From: an uncultured Eubacteriales bacterium
GTDB lineage: Bacteria; Bacillota; Clostridia; Christensenellales; UMGS416
NCBI GenBank assembly: GCA_900542005.1
Contig: UQLW01000007.1
Location: forward strand, 37,558 to 101,557
Direction: 5' to 3'
Length of the DNA stretch: 64,000 nucleotides
The notes under the pieces are model-generated. The model made no database searches. It had not been told where the DNA came from and was given only the letters and a program-made list of their open reading frames with translations. A program made the position numbers and the translations under genes. Within the stretch, counting starts at the first letter, position 1. The number at the start of each line of letters is the position of its first letter. Shown here in pieces: positions 25,338 to 33,611 of this stretch.

Positions 25338-26861
25338 TTATGCTTTGGCGTCGGCCAGCACGATCACGTTCCAGGAGGCAGGCGGAAGCTTGGCCTTGAG
25401 CTGGCCATCCCGAAGCTGGGCGGTATTGGCCGGCACAGGCGATACCCGGCAGGGCTGCTCCGCCGTGTTGACCGCCTTGAGGTCATCGTGGCGCATGACG
25501 CTTTGATGGTGAACCGTCATCTCCTCAAAGCCACGCAGCTGCAGGTTCAGCAGGGCCGACTTGTCCAGGGAGCGGTTGACTACGAACAGGGCCAGTCCGC
25601 CATCGGCGGGCTTGACCGCCGCCAGCTCCACCATGGGCACGTCGGTAAAGTCCTTGGTATCGTGGAGCGGCGCATCCAGCCTTGCCTGGTAGACCGTACC
25701 GCCCTGGGCCAGGGCGCTGGCCTGGGCGAAGGGATAGAAGATGCTTTGCCGCCAGGCGGGGCCGCCCCGTTGGGTCATAATCAGGCCAATCACATTGACC
25801 AGCTGCGCCTGGCAGGCGATCTTTACCCGGTCGGCATGGTTCATCAGCGTGATCAGCATCTCGCCCACCAGCAGCGCGTCCTCCATGGTGTATACGTCCT
25901 CCAGCAGGGGCAGCTGGCTGCCCCAACGGGCGCTCTTCTCCATCAGGCGGTTGGACTCCTCATTGGAGTGGAACCATACGTTCCACTCGTCGAAGGAGAG
26001 GTTGATGCGCTTATCGCTGCGCTTGATCGCTTTGACATAGTCGCAGGTCGCAACCACCTCCCGGATGAATCGATCCATATCCAGGCTGCGTGCCAGGAAA
26101 TTATCGGTGTCGTGGTCGCTGTTGCCATAATAGGTATGCAGTGATATGTAGTCCGCCACGTCATAGCTCTCTTCCAGCACCTGCGCCTCCCAGCGGCCGA
26201 AGGTGGGCATCGCCCGGTTGGAGGAACCGCAGACCACAAGCTCTGCCGATGGATCGATCCACTTCATGAGCTTGCCCGCCTCCCGGGCGACGCGGCCATA
26301 TTCATAGGCTGTCTTGGCGCCCATCTGCCAGGGGCCGTCCATTTCGTTGCCCAGACACCAGAGCTTCACGCCGTAGGGGCGGCTGGCGCCATGGCTTTTG
26401 CGCAGATCCGACCAATAGGTCCCGCCTTCGTGGTTGCAGTACTCCATCAGGGCGGCGGCCTCCGCCGGGCCCCTCGTCCCCAGGTTCACCGCCATCATGG
26501 GCTTTGTCCCGGCCTTTTGGCACCAATCCATGAACTCGCCGGTGCCGAATTCGTTTGTCTCGGTGGTAGCCCAGGCCATATCCAGCCGCTTTGGCCGCTG
26601 ACTGGCCGGGCCCACGCCGTCCTCCCAGCGGTAGTTGGACACAAAATTGCCTCCGGGGAACCGGATCACCGGCGGCCGCAGCTCCCGCACCAGCGCCAGC
26701 ACATCCTGGCGCATGCCCTGCGCATCGGCCTCGGGATGCCCCGGCTCATAGATGCCGCTGTAGACGCAGCGGCCCAGCATCTCCACAAAGGAGCCAAAGA
26801 TCCGGGGATCCACTGTGGCCAGCGCGTATTCGCAATCCAGCACGCCTTGAACGACCTTCAT
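25338..26861 (-). CDS. alpha-L-arabinofuranosidase, GH51
   Basis: The protein has 507 residues from the ATG at 26861, with GAGGAGG upstream; the longer frame to 26891 has no ribosome site. It is a TIM barrel with C-terminal sandwich. The acid/base is E173 in WCLGNEMDGPWQ and the nucleophile is E292 in SFDEWNVWF, both typical of GH51. RPPVIRFPGGNFVSNYRWEDG is the family N-terminal motif. No signal peptide is found, so it acts on imported arabino-oligosaccharides. It is close to the usual family length. Confidence 0.9.
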   Translation of the reverse strand: MKVVQGVLDCEYALATVDPRIFGSFVEMLGRCVYSGIYEPGHPEADAQGMRQDVLALVRELRPPVIRFPGGNFVSNYRWEDGVGPASQRPKRLDMAWATTETNEFGTGEFMDWCQKAGTKPMMAVNLGTRGPAEAAALMEYCNHEGGTYWSDLRKSHGASRPYGVKLWCLGNEMDGPWQMGAKTAYEYGRVAREAGKLMKWIDPSAELVVCGSSNRAMPTFGRWEAQVLEESYDVADYISLHTYYGNSDHDTDNFLARSLDMDRFIREVVATCDYVKAIKRSDKRINLSFDEWNVWFHSNEESNRLMEKSARWGSQLPLLEDVYTMEDALLVGEMLITLMNHADRVKIACQAQLVNVIGLIMTQRGGPAWRQSIFYPFAQASALAQGGTVYQARLDAPLHDTKDFTDVPMVELAAVKPADGGLALFVVNRSLDKSALLNLQLRGFEEMTVHHQSVMRHDDLKAVNTAEQPCRVSPVPANTAQLRDGQLKAKLPPASWNVIVLADAKA

Positions 26862-26891
26862 GTATTTTTCCTCCTCTTTCGGTATCTCCAT

Positions 26892-27947
26892 CTAGTAAAC
26901 CTGCAGCTTGGCCACTGCGCCCGGATCCTCCACCGTCAGCGTCAGCTCCTCCAGCTGCTGCACCTGATCCAGCACAATGACCTGGCTCTTGCCGGCTTCC
27001 CCGCCGGTCACCGTCACCCGCTGGGTGCCCGCCTGCAGGGTTGCCTGCTCCACCGCTTCGCCCCAGGTGATCTCCACGGCCAGCACCGGCTGGCTCACAC
27101 CCGACGACAGCCGGAGGGAACCGCCGCTGTCGCTGCGGGTAAAGCGGGGGATGTCCTGCGTCACCCAGCTTATGATCTGATAGCCGAATCCGCCGGAAAC
27201 CGGCGCCGCCTCCACCATGGCGGTCTGCAGCACCGTGTCGCCCTGCGCCGTCGCCTGTACCAGCACCACCGTCAAAAGCTCGCCGGCTTCCGTATCTTCC
27301 CGGCTCACAATATGCGTGACCGGCAGCGCCGCCGTCTCCTCCGGCGGGGTGATGGCCCACCCGGACCCCACCCGGGACAGGGTACCGATGGAAACGTCGC
27401 CCGACAGGGAGCCTCCGGCTACCAGCTGGCCCAACAGGGCGTTCACCTCGTCCTCCGGCAGCATGACCTGGCCCGGATCGTCGGTTCCAGTCAGTCCCAG
27501 CTCGATGCCCAGCTGGCCCTGGCTGGCCAGCGTCAGCGCCGCTTCCGTCAGGGCTGCCATATCCCCTGTCTCCAGGTATTTGCTGTGGAAGCCATCCGGG
27601 TGCGTGTCAGCCAGCGCCCACCCCACCACGGAAATCAGCTGGTTGATCGGTTCCTGCGCCATGTGCTGCGGCGGAGCACTATTCTCTACCGGTGCGGTCG
27701 TTGTTTCGGCATCGGGCTGGCTTGCGCCGCCCTCCTCGGGCATTGCCGTGGTCTGGCTTGCCGTCTCCGGCTCAGCCGGCGCCGCCGGGGTAGACGTGCC
27801 TGCCGGTTCCGCCGCAGGCCGGGCAAAACGCCATACCCCATAGCCCACGCCCGCCACCGCCAGCAGGATCACCACCGTCCAAACGATACCCGGCCAGGGG
27901 CTTGATCGTCTATGGCGCCGTTTTCTTCGGTCTCTTCGGTGCTGCAT
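26892..27947 (-). CDS. membrane-anchored extracellular protein of unknown function
   Basis: The protein has 351 residues from the ATG at 27947 (GGAGG five bases ahead). It starts with a very basic cytoplasmic tail (HRRDRRKRRHRR), one membrane helix at about 18-40, then a Thr/Pro/Glu-rich stalk of about 50 residues and a beta-rich globular part with a Ser/Gly turn (RSDSGGSLRLSSG). The positive-inside rule puts the C-terminal part outside. I recognise no domain. It is first in the transcription unit that continues into the GH51 gene 30 bp later. Confidence 0.6.
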   Translation of the reverse strand: MQHRRDRRKRRHRRSSPWPGIVWTVVILLAVAGVGYGVWRFARPAAEPAGTSTPAAPAEPETASQTTAMPEEGGASQPDAETTTAPVENSAPPQHMAQEPINQLISVVGWALADTHPDGFHSKYLETGDMAALTEAALTLASQGQLGIELGLTGTDDPGQVMLPEDEVNALLGQLVAGGSLSGDVSIGTLSRVGSGWAITPPEETAALPVTHIVSREDTEAGELLTVVLVQATAQGDTVLQTAMVEAAPVSGGFGYQIISWVTQDIPRFTRSDSGGSLRLSSGVSQPVLAVEITWGEAVEQATLQAGTQRVTVTGGEAGKSQVIVLDQVQQLEELTLTVEDPGAVAKLQVY

Positions 27948-28053
27948 TTGTTCCTCCTTTTCTCCCATTCCATCCGCTGTTTTCAGCTGCTCTTGGCTGC
28001 AGCCTGGTTCTGAGCCCCGCTGCAACCGGCTTTTCCTTTATCACATTAAAGCT

Positions 28054-28082
28054 AGTGTAGCACGCCGCTCGCCCATCAGCAA
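28054..28082 (-). promoter_or_regulatory. promoter for the anchored protein / pectin operon
   Basis: On the minus strand TTGCTG (28077-28082) and TACACT (28054-28059) are 17 bp apart, about 107 bp upstream of the ATG at 27947. It points away from the tRNA promoter, which starts 40 bp further on. Confidence 0.5.
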
Positions 28083-28120
28083 CCTTTTCCGCCATGACCC
28101 CCTATCTTTCTTCCCCGCTC

Positions 28121-28149
28121 TTGACAGCGGCCATCCGCTTAGATATAAT
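28121..28149 (+). promoter_or_regulatory. strong promoter of tRNA-Ser
   Basis: A perfect TTGACA (28121-28126) and a perfect TATAAT (28144-28149) are separated by 17 bp. The tRNA begins 11 nt after the -10 box. Confidence 0.9.
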
Positions 28150-28159
28150 ACTTTTGTTT

Positions 28160-28248
28160 GGAGAAGTATCGAAGTGGTCGTAACGAGCCGCACTCGAAAT
28201 GCGGTTGTCCGAAAGGGCACGTGGGTTCGAATCCCACCTTCTCCGCCA
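28160..28248 (+). tRNA. tRNA-Ser (CGA anticodon)
   Basis: The acceptor stem pairs GGAGAAG with CTTCTCC; the anticodon stem CCGCA/TGCGG holds the loop CTCGAAA, giving anticodon CGA, which reads UCG. A long variable arm (TTGTCCGAAAGGGCAC) marks it as a class II serine tRNA. The T arm is GTGGGTTCGAATCCCAC. The discriminator G and an encoded CCA end the gene. It is followed by its own terminator and by integrase debris. Confidence 0.97.
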
Positions 28249-28249
28249 C

Positions 28250-28287
28250 GTCGCCGCAAGCTACAAATCGCTTGCGGCGACTTTTTT
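28250..28287 (+). terminator. terminator of tRNA-Ser
   Basis: GTCGCCGCAAGC pairs perfectly with GCTTGCGGCGAC around an 8-nt loop and is followed by six T residues. Confidence 0.92.
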
Positions 28288-28469
28288 ACAAAGTCGCCGG
28301 CGCACTCATTCCGCTGCGACTCCTTTTCCAAAACAGGTCACGTTTGCTTCGGCTGTTCGCTTATCAACGAGCTCACAACGCCTCTCGCTCACTACCAACT
28401 TGTTTTGGCTGCGGGGGGGTCAATTCCCACCGTTAAAAGGTCTAAAACATCTTTTTTATGTGGCTTTAA

Positions 28470-29035
28470 CTAGCCGTGCTCATTGTTCCTTTGTGGAATG
28501 ATGAGCTCTTTTTTGTCTCCACTTAGTGCGTCGCTTAGAGTTGATCCGGCATCGCGCTTCATTCCATCCTCCAAGTGCGCATAGATGTCAGCTGTCGTAG
28601 AAAAGTTGCTGTGTCCAGGCCATTCCTGGATCACTTTGTAGCCAAGATACTCCTGGCAATATGCTTTCTGCATCAACTTCTGTATTATTTCTTGCCGCGC
28701 TTTTACATCCAAAAAAGTTTTCTATATCAGGCAGCAGTGGCGGCATACGCCGGCTGGAATTGTTTTTAAGTTTCTCCATGCTTACTGGCACAAACTTCCC
28801 GTCGACTATGGTTTCGATAATCTTTATTTATCGTGTTGGTTTTCTCTTCAAAGTCGATCGCGCTCCTGCGCAAGCCATAATAAGCAGTTACCTTGATTAA
28901 CGCGTAAAGAGGATCACCCTAAGCCGCTTCAAATAAAGTTGCCATTTCTGTCTCATGATAAAACTCATGATCGAAGTGGTCTGCCTTTAGCTTCTCCACC
29001 TTATCAGCCGGGTTGCAGGGGATGCTTTGCCGCAT
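28470..29035 (-). pseudogene. decayed tyrosine integrase (phage/ICE type)
   Basis: Translated in shifting frames on the minus strand, the segment gives pieces of a tyrosine recombinase in the right order: CNPADKVEKLKADHFDHEF (core-binding to catalytic linker), then a stop, then ITAYYGLRRS-like text carrying the first catalytic Arg, SAIDFEEKT with about seven residues missing between, VPVSMEKLKNNSSRRMPPL, DIENFF, and finally KVIQEWPGHSNFSTTADIYA with the terminal His and the Tyr. The HxxR box between YCQEYLGY and KVIQEW is deleted. Stops, frameshifts and deletions show it is dead. The C-terminus points at the 3' end of tRNA-Ser, the usual place for an integrase at its attachment site. The part at 28288-28469 holds no gene. 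Confidence 0.85.
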
Positions 29036-29268
29036 GCATTGTCATATTTTTATCATAAGATATTTTATTATAATATTGACATAAAAACCAGCATTTGTAA
29101 TAATTGAATTAATCCAAAAGCATTTTATTGGATAAATTATGTATATAGGCAATGGTTGAACGTCCGATCTCCGCAGCGCCCGTATATCAAGACGGAAAGG
29201 AGGCTAGGCCGAACCACGGTAAGCCCCATGATTGGAAGGACGCAAATACAGATCAGAAGGGAGGCCAA

Positions 29269-30168
29269 ATGGCTGGTAATCAGGAATTAAGCGGTTTTCG
29301 CCTGTGGTGGCGGAAGATGCGCAAATGGGTGTTTGGAGTCTTGGCAGCGGCAATCATGGGGGTGCTGCTTTTCTATCCGGGCATGGCTTATATCTACGAG
29401 CGCATCGGTTGGCGCTCGCCCTTGCTTCCTCGGCCGGGGACGGAATGGCTTCATGAAGCATCCTATCCCGGTTATCTGGATATACAGCTAAAAGTGAGGT
29501 GGGATACGGAAGATATATCCAGCTATTACCGTGATGCATCGTCATCCAGTAATTATCCTACCACTGTTCAGGGTATAATCGCTATGCAGAAAATAGAGGA
29601 CGTGAACTTTGAGCGGAGCTTTGAAAATACGATGAGTAGGTCGGTCGCGCTGGTCGTCCTTGAAGTAATCGATTATGTTGACTTAACGAAGGAGGCTGAA
29701 AATGGCAGTAATAAAGTAGTTAGTTCATTGGCTCATTGCCGGGTAGAGCAAGTCTTAGCGCAACGGAAAGATATGTGCCGTCTCCAGGAAGGGGATAATA
29801 TCGTTGTATGGACACGCTACGCTTCCAATTATGGAAATACGGGCTCTGCAAAAGAAAAGCCAGTTTTAATCCGTTGCGGCCAAAAATCGATCCAATTGCT
29901 GGAGATGTCAGAAAAAATGGTAGATCTAATAGGATCTGCAAAAATCATAGCCCCTATTGCCCCTTACCGGGCGCCTTACAACATTGGCGTTAATTATATC
30001 CCGATTGAGGAAGGGCGGAAGCCCAACCTAACAAGCGTATCGCGTTTCCTCTATCTGCCCGACGCAATAAAGCGATATGGACCTACGAAATACTGGACAC
30101 TGGATATTCTTTCAAAGGAGCTCCAAGACTACTACGACCATTCATCTTATTATTATGGAAGGAGTTGA
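29269..30168 (+). CDS. membrane-anchored protein of unknown function, accessory region
   Basis: The protein has 299 residues from the ATG at 29269 with GGGAGG ahead; a frame from 29152 adds 39 residues but no ribosome site. A basic N-terminus (RLWWRKMRKW) is followed by one membrane helix at about residues 20-40, then a soluble, probably external, region that is mixed alpha/beta with no recognisable motif. A Tyr-rich C-terminus (DYYDHSSYYYGRS) is odd. Base composition is lower in GC than the neighbours. It lies beside an integrase remnant, so transfer is likely. Confidence 0.55.
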   Translation: MAGNQELSGFRLWWRKMRKWVFGVLAAAIMGVLLFYPGMAYIYERIGWRSPLLPRPGTEWLHEASYPGYLDIQLKVRWDTEDISSYYRDASSSSNYPTTVQGIIAMQKIEDVNFERSFENTMSRSVALVVLEVIDYVDLTKEAENGSNKVVSSLAHCRVEQVLAQRKDMCRLQEGDNIVVWTRYASNYGNTGSAKEKPVLIRCGQKSIQLLEMSEKMVDLIGSAKIIAPIAPYRAPYNIGVNYIPIEEGRKPNLTSVSRFLYLPDAIKRYGPTKYWTLDILSKELQDYYDHSSYYYGRS

Positions 30169-30172
30169 CAGC

Positions 30173-30292
30173 ATGAAGACATCTAAATTTCAGTTTTTAA
30201 AATTCGTCCCTTCGTTTTTCGTGTTTTCCTTTGTATGGATATGTTTAATCCCAACCCTTTTTGCTTGCTCAATCAGCGAACGACTCATCTGA
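30173..30292 (+). CDS. 39-residue membrane peptide or truncated lipoprotein start
   Basis: The ATG at 30173 follows AAGGAG and lies 4 bp after the stop of the previous gene. The peptide is a basic start (KTSKFQFLKF) and a hydrophobic core ending PTLFACSISERLI. It could be a small membrane protein, or the signal peptide of a lipoprotein whose body was lost. The next 228 bp up to 30520 show no gene. Confidence 0.4.
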   Translation: MKTSKFQFLKFVPSFFVFSFVWICLIPTLFACSISERLI

Positions 30293-30520
30293 CGTGGCAG
30301 TTATGATACTGACTAAGGTTTGGGAAAAGGCCCGCCCCGTCAAGTCCTGTTTCATCCCGCTAAATTCGTTATCAAAATAATACCTGCTGCGCTAGGTTTC
30401 GATGTTTGAGCCGCCCTCTCTCCTGGCATGGCCGCGCCATGCCTTCATAACTCTATCGAAAATGTCGGGCATCCCAAGCAAGCGCCTGGTATACTCCAAA
30501 TCGGAAAGGAGGCAGGGACG

Positions 30521-31417
30521 ATGGATCTGCTTACCCAGCTAAAACGGGCTATGGAATATATCGAAGCGCATATTGCGGACGGCATCACGATTGCTGACGC
30601 CTCAAGTGTCACATCCTATTCTCCCTATCATTTCGGACGGCTATTCTATTACATCACCGACATGCCCCTATCGGAATATATCCGTAAGCGCAAATTATCC
30701 CAGGCGGCGCTGGAGCTGCAGGGGAGCGCTGTAAAGGTGATCGACGTTGCGGTGCGCTATGGATACGACAGCGCCGACAGTTTCACCCGGGCATTCGTGC
30801 GTCACCACGGCGTCACCCCGTCCGCAGCCCGGCAGGCCGGGATAAGCCTGACCCTGTTCCCGCCGCTTACCTTCCAAATTCAAATTAAAGGAGTGCAGGC
30901 AATGAACTGGCGGATCGAAGAACGGGAAGCCTTTGAGGTGTTCGGTATGGAGCGAATCCTAACCAATCACGGGACAAACCAGGCTCCGGAATTCTGGGCC
31001 GAATGCCACCGGAACGGCAGCTATGAAAAGCTCTTTGACGACGCGGGCGGAAAGCGCTACCCCGATGGCCATGGGTATCCGCGGGAGGATGGAAGCTGCG
31101 TGATCAACGCGCTATGCGGCTATGGTACGCCGGAGGGGGACGTTTTCCCCTATATGCTGTTCGCCCTGAAGACGCCCGCGAGCCAGACGGCGGGCTACAA
31201 GGTCGTGCAGGTACCGAAGGCGACCTGGGCGGTATTCAGAAGCGAAAAGAGCGACACCGTCGGCTTGGCCATACCTGAGTTGTTTTCCCGGGCCTACAGC
31301 GAGTGGCTGCCCACCTCCGGATATGACAAGGCCCAGGGGCCGGACATGGAAATATACTATACCGACGCTGACGGCAAAAACTATGAAGAGGTTTGGATTC
31401 CGGTGAAAAAGCAGTAA
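30521..31417 (+). CDS. AraC family regulator with GyrI-like effector domain
   Basis: The protein has 298 residues from the ATG at 30521 with GGAGG upstream. Residues of about 1-105 are two AraC helix-turn-helix motifs (ITIADASSVTSYSPYHFGRLF and VIDVAVRYGYDSADSFTRAF), and residues of about 125-298 are a GyrI/SOUL-type small-molecule-binding domain. This is the Rob/MarA-like regulator plus effector fusion typical of Firmicutes drug-sensing regulators. No target gene lies next to it. Confidence 0.88.
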   Translation: MDLLTQLKRAMEYIEAHIADGITIADASSVTSYSPYHFGRLFYYITDMPLSEYIRKRKLSQAALELQGSAVKVIDVAVRYGYDSADSFTRAFVRHHGVTPSAARQAGISLTLFPPLTFQIQIKGVQAMNWRIEEREAFEVFGMERILTNHGTNQAPEFWAECHRNGSYEKLFDDAGGKRYPDGHGYPREDGSCVINALCGYGTPEGDVFPYMLFALKTPASQTAGYKVVQVPKATWAVFRSEKSDTVGLAIPELFSRAYSEWLPTSGYDKAQGPDMEIYYTDADGKNYEEVWIPVKKQ

Positions 31418-31487
31418 CCACAAAAGGCCCGCCCTTCTGTCAGGCCACGGCCGGATAAAGGATCGGGCGGAAATGGCCGTCTGAAGG

Positions 31488-31546
31488 AAAAAGGCCGCCG
31501 GATGCAGCATCCTGGATAGGGGATAGCTGCATCCGGCGGCCTTTTT
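31488..31546. terminator. bidirectional terminator
   Basis: AAAAAGGCCGCCGGATGCAGC pairs with GCTGCATCCGGCGGCCTTTTT around a 17-nt loop, flanked by A and T runs. It serves the AraC gene and the convergent cupin gene. No gene lies in the rest of 31418-31712. Confidence 0.88.
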
Positions 31547-31712
31547 CCATCCATGGCCGGCCGGGATGCCGGGCGTAAGCAGCCGCGGCAAAGGGCCTGC
31601 CCTGGATCAATGCACGGCATCGCGCCATAAGATGCCAAAGCGTAGGCTTTTTTATCAAAGGCAGGATATTCTGCCTGGCTGTTAAAGGCAAGGGTGGATT
31701 CAGGGGCGCTTG

Positions 31713-32063
31713 CTACCGGGCCTTGTCCTCCCAGGGAAAGATCACCGTCAGCAGCATTTTGAAGGGCTCTGACGCATCGACGCTGTGGGGTTTTCCGGCA
31801 GGCATCACCAGGGTCTCCCCGGCCGAAACGTCATAGCGCTGGCCGTTGACCGTCAAAAGGCCGCGGCCCTCCAGCACCGTTACCATGGCGTCGCCCGAAG
31901 CGCTGTGGGCGCTGATCTGGCTGCCCTCTGAAAAGGCGAACAGCGTAATGCCCACGGCGTCGTTCTGTACCAGCGTCTTGCTGACAACCTGCCCCGGCCC
32001 TGCGCTGATCTGCTCCGCCAGGCGCAGGATCCTCTCGTGCTCAATATGCTGAAGATAGGCCAT
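31713..32063 (-). CDS. cupin domain protein
   Basis: The protein has 116 residues from the ATG at 32063 with GGAG seven bases upstream. It is a single small beta-barrel: SEGSQISAHSASGDAMVTVLEG (cupin motif 1, with His and Glu-like ligands partly kept) and GETLVMPAGKPHSVDA (motif 2, with His). Such small cupins bind a metal or a small ligand and often sense redox or metabolite state. It is the second gene after the ferredoxin-like gene, 16 bp apart, in an operon facing away from a Crp/Fnr gene. Confidence 0.82.
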   Translation of the reverse strand: MAYLQHIEHERILRLAEQISAGPGQVVSKTLVQNDAVGITLFAFSEGSQISAHSASGDAMVTVLEGRGLLTVNGQRYDVSAGETLVMPAGKPHSVDASEPFKMLLTVIFPWEDKAR

Positions 32064-32079
32064 GGGAAAGCTCCTTTCT

Positions 32080-32787
32080 CTATTCGTCGATGATATGGCC
32101 ATCGGTGGACAGGGTGACGACCTGCCAAGGGATCTGCTTGCCGCTTTCCTGGAGCGCCCGCTTGACCGCCTGCTCCAGCCCGCCGCAGCAGGGCACCTCC
32201 ATGCGCACCACCGTTACGCTTCGGATCGCATTTTGGCTGATGATTTCGGCCAGCTTCCGGGCATAGTCCACGCCGTCCAGCTTCGGGCAGCCGACCAGGG
32301 TGATGCGCCCCTTGATAAAGCGCTCATGGAAGCCCGCATAGGCGTAGGCTGAGCAATCGGCGGCGACCAGCAGCTTGGCGCCATCAAAATAGGGCGCGTT
32401 GACCGGGGCCAGCTTGATCTGCACCGGCCACTGGCGCAGCTGCGACGGGGCTTCCCCTGCGGGCGGTGCGGCTGCGGGCCGCTGCGGGCGCGGGATGGCC
32501 CGCGCCCGCAGCCCCGGACAGCCCGTCGTGGGATTTTCATTGGGTTTTCCAGGCCCTTTGGCGGCCATCACCGCCGCTTCATCGTAGGGGGCCGCCTCCC
32601 GCTCTGTAAAGCGGATCGCGCCAGTGGGGCAGGCCGGCAGGCAATCGCCCAGGCCGTCGCAATAGTCGTCCCGGAGCAGCTTGGCCTTTCCCTCCACCAT
32701 GCCGATAGCGCCTTCATGGCAGGCGGCAGCGCAGGCGCCGCAGCCGTTGCATTTCTTTTCGTCAATTTCAATGATCTTGCGGATCAT
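32080..32787 (-). CDS. 2x[4Fe-4S] ferredoxin-like protein with C-terminal domain
   Basis: The protein has 235 residues. Residues 1-60 hold a ferredoxin domain: C13-x2-C16-x2-C19-x3-C23 and a second set C43-x5-C49-x3-CP (YCDGLGDCLPACPTGAI). A Pro/Ala-rich linker follows (about 75-115). The C-terminal part has further cysteines (AADCSAYAY, VGCPKLDG, EVPCCGGLEQ) that could bind another metal or act as thiols. The family occurs in anaerobes next to Crp/Fnr genes of the type found divergently here. An electron-transfer or redox-sensing role is inferred. Confidence 0.8.
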   Translation of the reverse strand: MIRKIIEIDEKKCNGCGACAAACHEGAIGMVEGKAKLLRDDYCDGLGDCLPACPTGAIRFTEREAAPYDEAAVMAAKGPGKPNENPTTGCPGLRARAIPRPQRPAAAPPAGEAPSQLRQWPVQIKLAPVNAPYFDGAKLLVAADCSAYAYAGFHERFIKGRITLVGCPKLDGVDYARKLAEIISQNAIRSVTVVRMEVPCCGGLEQAVKRALQESGKQIPWQVVTLSTDGHIIDE

Positions 32788-32857
32788 ATCATTACCTCCA
32801 TTTCCCAGCCGTTTGACTTTTCAACGCCAGTATACTAGAATATCAGCCACAAAACCG

Positions 32858-32872
32858 TTGTTATCACAACAA
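32858..32872 (+). promoter_or_regulatory. candidate Crp/Fnr operator
   Basis: TTGTTATCACAACAA is an imperfect dyad with TTGTT/AACAA arms, 13 bp before the Crp/Fnr-type start and in the divergent region shared with the ferredoxin operon. Its size and symmetry suit a Crp/Fnr dimer, which would allow autoregulation. Confidence 0.45.
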
Positions 32873-32885
32873 AGCAGAGGAAAAT

Positions 32886-33545
32886 ATGAATCTTATCATG
32901 ATCTCGCAAACGCCACTGTTCCGCGGCACGGCGCCGCAGGAGGCCGGCACTATGCTGAAATGCCTTAGCGCCTATACCCGGCGCTACGCCAAGGGCGAAA
33001 TCATCTGCCGCGCCGGCGAACCCTTCAGCGCCTTGGCGATGGTGTTGGAGGGCGGCGTAACCATTGAAAGCGACGATGTTTGGGGGAATAGGAGCATTCT
33101 AAGCCATATAGGCGCCGGTGAAATCTTTGCCGAAACCTATGCCTGCCTGCCAGGCGAACCGCTCCTTGTCAACGCCGTGGCTGCGGAAAAGGCCGAGGTG
33201 CTCTTTATGGATATGGGTAAGCTGACCACGGTCTGCCCCGGCGGCTGCAGCCACCACAACCGCCTGGTTCAAAACCTGCTTTCGCTGACCGCACGGAAGA
33301 ATCTGACGCTGTCGCGCCGTATACTGCACACCTCATCCAAGACTATCCGCGGGCGTTTAGTCTCGTATTTCTCCGATCAGGCCCTGCTTCAGGGCAGCTG
33401 CCGGTTTTCCATCCCCTTCAACCGGCAGCAGCTGGCCGACTACCTTGGCGTCGACCGCAGCGCCCTGTCCCATGAGCTATCCAAGATGAAGCGCGAGGGC
33501 CTGATCGCCTATGAAAAGAACCGGTTTACGCTGATCCAGCCCTGA
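32886..33545 (+). CDS. Crp/Fnr family regulator
   Basis: The protein has 219 residues. Residues of about 10-120 are a cyclic-nucleotide-binding-type beta barrel, then a long dimer helix, and a winged helix at about 165-215 (FNRQQLADYLGVDRSALSHELSKMKREG). It has no N-terminal Cys cluster of classical Fnr, but CPGGCSHHNR in the centre has two cysteines and two histidines that could bind heme or an Fe-S or metal centre. It is divergent from the ferredoxin/cupin operon, the probable target. Confidence 0.88.
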   Translation: MNLIMISQTPLFRGTAPQEAGTMLKCLSAYTRRYAKGEIICRAGEPFSALAMVLEGGVTIESDDVWGNRSILSHIGAGEIFAETYACLPGEPLLVNAVAAEKAEVLFMDMGKLTTVCPGGCSHHNRLVQNLLSLTARKNLTLSRRILHTSSKTIRGRLVSYFSDQALLQGSCRFSIPFNRQQLADYLGVDRSALSHELSKMKREGLIAYEKNRFTLIQP

Positions 33546-33551
33546 CGTATA

Positions 33552-33581
33552 GAAAAATGGGCCTCCAACCGGAAGCCCATC
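33552..33581 (-). terminator. terminator of the CoA-disulfide reductase gene
   Basis: On the minus strand GATGGGCTTCC and GGAGGCCCAT pair (one bulge) and run into TTTTTC. It lies between the convergent Crp gene and reductase gene. Confidence 0.7.
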
Positions 33582-33611
33582 GATGCTCATGGCCGGGCGT
33601 GTCCGCCGCCC

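Noticed and set aside
26391..27905. 504-codon open frame on the plus strand
   Set aside because: It is antisense to the GH51 and anchored-protein genes.
28408..28428. GGGGGGTCAATTCCCACC, resembling a tRNA T arm, as a second attachment site
   Set aside because: It matches the tRNA-Ser T arm only in part, and the acceptor stem sequence does not follow.
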